NCBI RefSeq assembly: GCF_954871325.1
Contig: NC_088778.1
Span: 24,351,120-24,415,119, forward strand
Origin: Gordionus sp. m RMFG-2023
Taxonomy: Eukaryota; Nematomorpha; Gordioida; Chordodea; Parachordodidae
Length of the DNA: 64,000 nt
Direction: 5' to 3'
Part shown: positions 60,001 through 64,000 of the stretch, one piece after another
Numbering within the stretch: the stretch's first letter is position 1
How the letters are laid out: each line of letters starts with the position of its first letter
Made by a program: the position numbers and the translations under genes
The notes under the pieces: model-generated
Told to the model about the DNA's origin: nothing
What the model saw: only the letters and a program-made list of their open reading frames with translations
The model's database searches: none

Positions 60001-63000
60001 AAGGTATATAAGTGATTTTATCAAAGACAACTAAATCCAAGGACATCTGTGTAATCATATGTATAATCGTTTTAAAAATTATTCGATTAGTGTAATGTCA
60101 TGATTGGTGGTTTTTGTTTATGTTGTATATATCTTTTTTTACATTATATTTTTATTACGCGCAATAATATGGTTTGATAACATCGGCGTGCTTGTTTGAA
60201 TTGTTTAACTTTGAATTATAAGACTCAAGATGAGTCCTGTTATTTTTATTTTAGAGAATTATTAATTATTTATTTAATTATAAGATATAAGAAGGCAGTT
60301 TTTAGGCAGTATAAGTACCTTTTTATTTTATTTTTTGAATTTTAATAAAAATTATTCGAGAAATTGTCTAAAATAGATATTCCAGAAGGGCAATTATTTT
60401 TTTTATATATATCATTTATACAAGTGGCATTAATATCATGTCATTATGAGACTATCATATCATTTATTACTTTTGGTCCTTGGTAAAAAACGTATACTCG
60501 TCCAGTTTCGTAAGATGAAGGTTTGGTGTTTTTAAAATCATTGTAAAACGGAGTTCCTACCACTATGTCATCCATTCTTAAAAAAAAATGTTATCAATAT
60601 ATATTTTTTTATCATGAACTTGAAATAGGATGTTATATTCTTTCTTAATTTATTATTCTTTCTTTCCTTCCTCCCTTCCTTCTCCTTTTTATAAAATACT
60701 TTCTTTAATAAATATAAATATTCTTTTAAGTTTACTTATTGCCATCAACATCGACCACAGTCAAGGAATACCCGAAATAAGCGCCTATCTGCCATGATTG
60801 ATTTGTGATTTAAAATTTTATGATATACATGTCATTATTAATTATTTATTGTCCATGCTCACATTTAACTCATATATATATAGCGAACACCCTCCCCCCT
60901 ACTCGTTCCACCTTGGATAAATTCCCGCCCCTAAATAAAAATATTATCATATTTATCTTATAAATTTTTATAAAAAAGTTTAAATTAATTTATTCACTTG
61001 ATCAAAATCATCGCCTTTAGATTTCGAGGCCATCTCCGCACTAAGTTCTTTTATTATATTCAAATTTCGGTCAAACAGAATCACCTTTCCAGACAAATTT
61101 TTGCCCCTAGGAACCCCGACAGCGATATCTATAATAAATGGGAGCAAACTAGAATTTTAGAAATTTTGGCAAATTATAAGCTTTATTACCTTCGCCTCGT
61201 AGCCCATCAAATTCCCCTGACACCACGGTATATCCTAATTGATATAATGAATAATTTTAAGGTTATTTAAATTATCATTAAAAGACTCTTTTTTATTATT
61301 TTTAAGCTTGCGCTGCAAAATTAACGTCAATAATAACTAGAACGCGTTACCCTGCATTCATAGTTATCGCGAATTCGTGGTTATCATACAAAATGTAATT
61401 TTTGTATTCTCCGCCGAGATTTCGCGCTAACTGTAAATGCAGGGTTATTTTGGATTACTTTTGAATTAACTCAAAACATGAAATAAAATATTTCAAAATA
61501 TTTGAATATTATTAATAAAGGCGAGTTAAGCACCCAGACAAAGTGTATCTTTTAACATTCCTTTATATATATTTATAAATATTATTCTAATCTTAACCTG
61601 CATCTTTTCATTTTCAAAATACATTTTATTCTCGTTTCGTTTTAAATGTATCGTTAAAAACTCTAAATAAATATGGAAAAGTTATAATAAAATTTTATTT
61701 AATAAAATAGTTTAGTTTAAGTAACCCAGGTATGAATCGTCGAAAGATGGCGGACTTTCTTTAGAACTTATCAGATTTAATCCGGAAGTTATATTTTGTA
61801 CAAACATTTGACCTTGATAAAAATATACCAAAAATTATTTATACTAATAAATAATTAATATATTAAAAAATTACATATGATAAGCCTATATATCTTTCTT
61901 TTCTTTCCTTCTTTCGATCATTCTCTTTTCCCCTTCTTTCTTTAATAAAAAATCATGAACATACCTTGCCAATACCAGCTACCTACAGCACCAATAAAGG
62001 CCCTCGTGCTATTCTAAATATATTATAAAATATATAATATTTCGCATTTGAGTTTTGAATTAAATTTTTATTTTACAACTATTTTATTCTAAATAATTCG
62101 GACATTATATATCATAGTCGTTTTAGCGAATGTGGGCTTTAGAAAATTAAATAATTTAAAGAGGTCTTTTTCAATTTTTGAAAGATCTAATTATGCCGGA
62201 ATTTTATCCAACAGTATCTACCCTGTGAATATCATACATTTTTGTCGTGAAATTCTATATACATGCTGAAATACAATTCTGGCTAAAAAAAATCTGGATC
62301 TTGAAAATAGCTCTGCATTTGCTAAACCCCTAAAAATTATATATATTTATAATAAATTATTTCTCTTAACCCTTAGTACTTATAAATAAAAGATGCCCGC
62401 CTCTTAATAAATAATATAATTATAAGAAAAATTATTCTTCTTTTCTTCTTTCCTTATTTCAAGATTATTTATATTATACCTTGGCTAAAGTTCCGCTAAA
62501 ACCTGCTTGACAATGGCCTTGACGATGATAACCCCAATTTACTTGCATATTATTAATTAAATATTTGTGTGAATTAAATAAATCCTCGCTTGAGTATATT
62601 ATAATATTCAAAAATGGATTTTTTTTTAAATAAATCAATCCTTAGCGTATTCTACCATATCACCAATAAAAATGTATAAATATCATTAATTCTGAAGTGA
62701 TTTCCTATCTAAAATACAAAAAAAAATTTTTAATGCTCTCCTGAAAAAATATTCTAAAAAATGGATATAGAACACAATAATACTCTGCTGACAAAATGAA
62801 ATAAATCGTGAAATCTCAATAATGCCTGTTCGAGTTCTGTTTTTCGGTTCACGATAGGGTTGGAATTTTCCTCAAAAAAATCGAATTTGGGTTCAGGGTT
62901 AGTAAACCTATATATTTTCGGGTCCACATTAGGTATGCGTTCGGGATAAAGAGTCCAAAACTTTAGTTTGTGAGATAGTCAGTATGGAGAAAATGGTCAT

Positions 63001-63964
63001 TCTCGATTTTTTTTAAAATACAAAATTAAACTTTTAAAAATTTATTCATAATATACGGGTTCTGCACGGAGAGTGTTCCTGAAAGGATCTCAAGTGATCG
63101 TTCGATATGAAACAGGTTCCGACAGGTTCCCGCCTCAAAAAATTCTGAGAATAGTATACGTATCGAGGAGCGCATGCCTGATCGTGTGTAATTTTTTTTT
63201 AAATAATTAAGTGATTTTAATTCGTCAATATTACCCTCTAAATTTTTGTTTTAATTAAAGTTTATAAGAGGTCTTATATATGGATAAAATTAATTATAAA
63301 TTCATAATTGTAGCAATCTCTTAGTTTTCTTTACGGTTTTATGGCCGTGTTTTGGTTTGGCTTATTTTTAAACTTATTTCTGCTTAAGTGTACATTAAAA
63401 TAAATACTATTAGTTATATATTTTTTTACAGTAAAATAAAAAGAATATACGGTAAATCTAAATAGCCTCTTTCTTTTTAGACTGTTTAGAGAAAGCTATA
63501 TAGAAGGATAAGCAGAAGACTCCTTAGAAGTAAAGCGAACCAAAACACATAATATACGCAGCAGCGTAATCATTTATTTTTTCGAACCGGAGATTAGAGG
63601 CCTGTAAAAGCCGACCCGTGGGTTAGGTCCCTGATTTTGGTTACTACAATTAATTTTTATGGGGGTGTTAGCGGCGTTAGCTTGATTAAAAATCATTAGT
63701 GGCGGAGAATGGCGCACGGGTCTAACTATACACAACAAATGAAAAATTATAAGAACTGAAGGGGTGTCAGATGTCTCTCTAACATTCCAGGAAATATTTT
63801 ATTTATAAATTATCTTATGTAAGTAATTGGCAAAATAAATAAAAATACCATAATTGTTGCGCCGTCTTGACCGGAAACAGATATAGTATGGCCAAACCAT
63901 TGATTTGATTTATCGTCGCTTTGTCTTTGTTGCATTGCGTTAATGTTATAAGCTACGCGTGATC
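43715..63964 (-). CDS. integrin alpha subunit (no I-domain), about 26 exons, 5' end outside the window
   Basis: An adhesion receptor chain that pairs with an integrin beta subunit at the plasma membrane to bind extracellular matrix. Reading the minus strand, exons join in phase to give about 1,065 residues: beta-propeller blades with FG-GAP repeats, thigh, calf-1, calf-2 with a furin-type site (KSKR|S), one TM helix and a GFF-type tail. Absence of an inserted I-domain, the cleaved heavy/light form, and blocks such as GSWYWQGQ and SNQWFG fit the alphaV/alpha5/PS2 group. Length matches the family. The signal peptide and first exon must lie past 64,000. Introns are about 60-500 bp except 57710-60470 and 45011-51863, both full of transposons. 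Two exons (63588-63721 and 56930-57067) have one base more than phase requires. The junction between 51864 and 44930 is not settled. Confidence 0.93.
44340..44465. repeat. lone diverged satellite unit in integrin intron
   Basis: Contains ttattttgtaaattgtttca, gggaaaattgaaaat, gagcagcgaatgtata blocks in the same order as the 12.7-13.3 kb satellite. Confidence 0.35.
45430..45790 (-). pseudogene. possible LINE reverse-transcriptase C-terminal relic
   Basis: Minus-strand pieces in shifting frames read IRTRNNFKLCMPRLLSYIF, then SLLNYEGHCNPRRRA and ELKRNRDLPEYRINT. These recall the R(T)RN...Y.G...WN.LP..L pattern that ends many non-LTR retrotransposon ORF2 proteins. Too decayed to assign. Part of the same DNA also gives a chance similarity to an integrin calf block, rejected below. 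Confidence 0.3.
46511..46615 (+). pseudogene. psq-HTH transposase N-terminus remnant
   Basis: About 34 codons from ATG to a stop. The opening (MVLKCTKIPNRKTFIIKDHE) and following EEAIKLYENDMSSKK match the general look of HTH_psq N-termini in pogo/Tigger and CENP-B-like transposases. No DDE core is readable downstream. Confidence 0.4.
47100..47460 (-). pseudogene. possible LINE fragment inside the old transposon
   Basis: A GC-richer patch reads, on the minus strand, FGSDALNFIKILGKKMRQIS then GDPNEGFYLRQQISLEICR. The pattern G..A..FI..LG.r....sGD......L.QRIS resembles a conserved region near the end of some invertebrate reverse-transcriptase ORFs. By-eye resemblance only. Confidence 0.3.
48201..51768 (+). 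mobile_element. hAT transposon (TTF/ZMYM1-like), 3552 bp, perfect TSD
   Basis: Element 48209-51760 between perfect 8-bp copies of atcttata (48201-48208, 51761-51768). Ends CAGGGCCGTAGCCACGG and (inverted) CAGGGCCGTAGCCAGGAATT, followed at both ends by long G/C homopolymer-like runs. Encodes a decayed transposase on the plus strand. A fragment of a close relative lies at 8965-9032. Inserted into the pogo-like element within the integrin intron. Confidence 0.95.
48624..51470 (+). pseudogene. hAT transposase (TTF-type zinc finger, DUF4371-like), broken
   Basis: Starts with MKKQSVINSYFK at 48624, a common opening for ZMYM1/TTF-type hAT proteins, apparently in a short first exon. Around 49495-49740: SWYRGRDWLEYRVEADAAFC, FCFPCRKYL and KHESSKAHLNSI, the TTF zinc finger. 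The 49759-50217 frame carries the ELPFRGTG block and LKADETKDASGCENLSIIIR, the DUF4371-like region with the first catalytic acid. The 50325-51026 frame, shifted, has FIHCYNHKLHLVVQNW. At about 51367-51420, ISTASCEASFSTLKSFI is the hAT C-terminal dimerisation motif. A stop interrupts the finger (after GFRN, about 49635) and frames shift near 50215 and after 51020, so no whole protein can be made. Confidence 0.85.
51864..56192 (-). CDS. integrin thigh, calf-1 and calf-2 exons
   Basis: Exons: 56192-56088 (RPIITAHIDLKLEPEI, thigh start), 56036-55981, 55891-55743, 55597-55469 (RDIRDKLSPITIQV), 55362-55002 (LKDCGSDNICDP, calf-1 start), 54570-54400, 53813-53606 (GNPLTQGAKLEFDIRF), 53261-53156 (PDQILFPRE, calf-2), 52863-52660 (LTILWPSYIL), 52035-51864 (ends LKSKRSID with a furin-type KSKR site). 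The 56036-55981 exon ends at GCAAGT, a GC donor; the only nearby GT would break phase. Exon 54570-54400 brings about 45 extra residues between the ISC and ICDIGNP blocks of calf-1 compared with vertebrate alphaV. All phases agree. Confidence 0.92.
54085..54350. repeat. dispersed repeat in integrin intron
   Basis: G-run then taataaaaattccccctac, aaatgtataaaatat, gactataattaaaattt and a poly-A stretch; similar to 13330-13640 and to 1-150. Family not recognised. Confidence 0.4.
55981..55982 (-). other. GC-AG intron donor
   Basis: Minus-strand exon 56036-55981 ends ...CAGTTAG and the intron begins GCAAGT, the classic strong GC donor. The GT four bases on would give the wrong phase for exon 55891-55743. 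Confidence 0.8.
56930..63964 (-). CDS. integrin beta-propeller exons
   Basis: Exons (minus strand order): 63964-63849 (SNQWFGHTISVSG), 63721-63588, 62541-62480 (RQGHCQAGFSG), 62013-61965 (GAVGSWYWQ), 61812-61726 (ends SFDDSYLG), 61234-61190 (YTVVSGEFDG), 61128-60998 (DIAVGVPRGKNLSG), 60788-60736 (GAYFGYSLTVVDVDG), 60576-60471 (DDIVVGTPFYND), 57709-57607 (FGISVASLGDINLDGYQ), 57449-57352 (IVVGAPYDG), 57067-56930 (FGWSLYGGIDLDRN). FG-GAP repeats alternate with Asp-rich calcium loops of the DxNxDG type (DINLDGYQD, DLDRNRYPD), as expected for blades 4-7. Phases agree at every junction except for one surplus base in each of 63721-63588 (within a T5 run around codon 11 of the exon) and 57067-56930 (between the VIMADDVNPS and FGWSLYGG parts). 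Confidence 0.9.
58118..58345. repeat. palindromic tandem array (cggctaagcctaattagg)
   Basis: Six to seven imperfect units of about 31 bp built from cggctaagcctaattaggct and aagcctaaaaat. Each unit holds the palindrome taagcctaattaggctta. It lies in an integrin intron, just inside a tagtgttgcgtaatcgg sequence that resembles a hAT end. Confidence 0.8.
58623..59302. mobile_element. likely hAT-type element with CCGATA termini
   Basis: TAGGGATGTACCGATATTTT at 58623 mirrors ...TATCGGTAACAACCCTATTT near 59302 (inverted AGGGTTGTTACCGATA). Repeated ATCGG/CCGAT motifs lie near both ends, and a foldback MITE fragment (58971-59131) sits inside. No convincing TSD and no coding potential. Confidence 0.5.
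58971..59131. mobile_element. foldback MITE, end-truncated third copy
   Basis: Shares ggctaactcaatattt, gaaaaatattgcctaagcgtcgag and gagcaaaatctccaagcttg with 29169-29389 and 33527-33744. The outermost gttgttaaa ends are missing. Confidence 0.6.
61347..61447. mobile_element. 95-bp MITE with TTA TSD in integrin intron
   Basis: CCCTGCATTCATAGTTATCG at 61350 is mirrored by CGCTAACTGTAAATGCAGGG ending at 61444, both flanked by TTA. Arms about 34 bp, roughly 75% paired. TTA suggests the PIF/Harbinger superfamily. Confidence 0.7.
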
Positions 63965-64000
63965 CTAGATTTTAAAGAGGGGGTGGAAAAATAAATTTTA

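Noticed and set aside
60998-61270. Plus-strand frame of 90 codons
   Set aside because: Complement of integrin exons 61128-60998 and 61234-61190.

Overview
The window is AT-rich animal nuclear DNA (a metazoan, probably an invertebrate). Evidence: a multi-exon integrin alpha gene with a beta-propeller, thigh and calf domains, a furin-type cleavage site, a transmembrane segment and a GFF(x)R-type tail; a spliced ZnT1-like zinc transporter; a single-exon rhodopsin-class GPCR; and many eukaryotic transposons whose target-site duplications (TSDs) can be read directly. I cannot place the species from sequence alone.

Layout. 0.86-7.16 kb holds two LTR elements lying 17 bp apart: a Ty3/Gypsy element with 172-bp LTRs and a smaller non-coding LTR element on the opposite strand. 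9.04-9.75 kb is a long tRNA-derived SINE inserted into an older hAT fragment. 11-18.5 kb is intergenic, with MITEs and a decayed satellite of about 150-bp units. 19.04-20.09 kb (-) is the GPCR. 22.7-29.9 kb is a transposon cluster: a 1.3-kb hAT-type element carrying an intact BED-finger reading frame, a 2.7-kb decayed BED-type hAT, and a 1.0-kb relative of the first. 30-36.3 kb has no recognisable gene. 36.33-42.44 kb (+) is the ZnT1-like gene (4 exons, MITEs in two introns). 43.7 kb to the window edge (-) is the integrin alpha gene, about 26 exons, with its 5' end beyond 64,000. The two genes are tail to tail, 1.27 kb apart.

Transposons dominate. At least five hAT-type insertions have clear 8-bp TSDs. 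One of them (48.2-51.8 kb) sits inside an older pogo-like element, which itself lies in the largest integrin intron and ends about 30 bp from an exon. Two related small-element groups share CTGCA-type termini and arrays of GGGCCGGGC near their ends, and they account for most of the GC-rich islands.

The host genes are unrelated in function: cell-matrix adhesion (integrin), zinc export (ZnT) and peptide-type signalling (GPCR). Exon models come from splice signals, phase agreement and family resemblance read by eye. Two integrin exons carry an apparent one-base excess, and one exon junction is unresolved.
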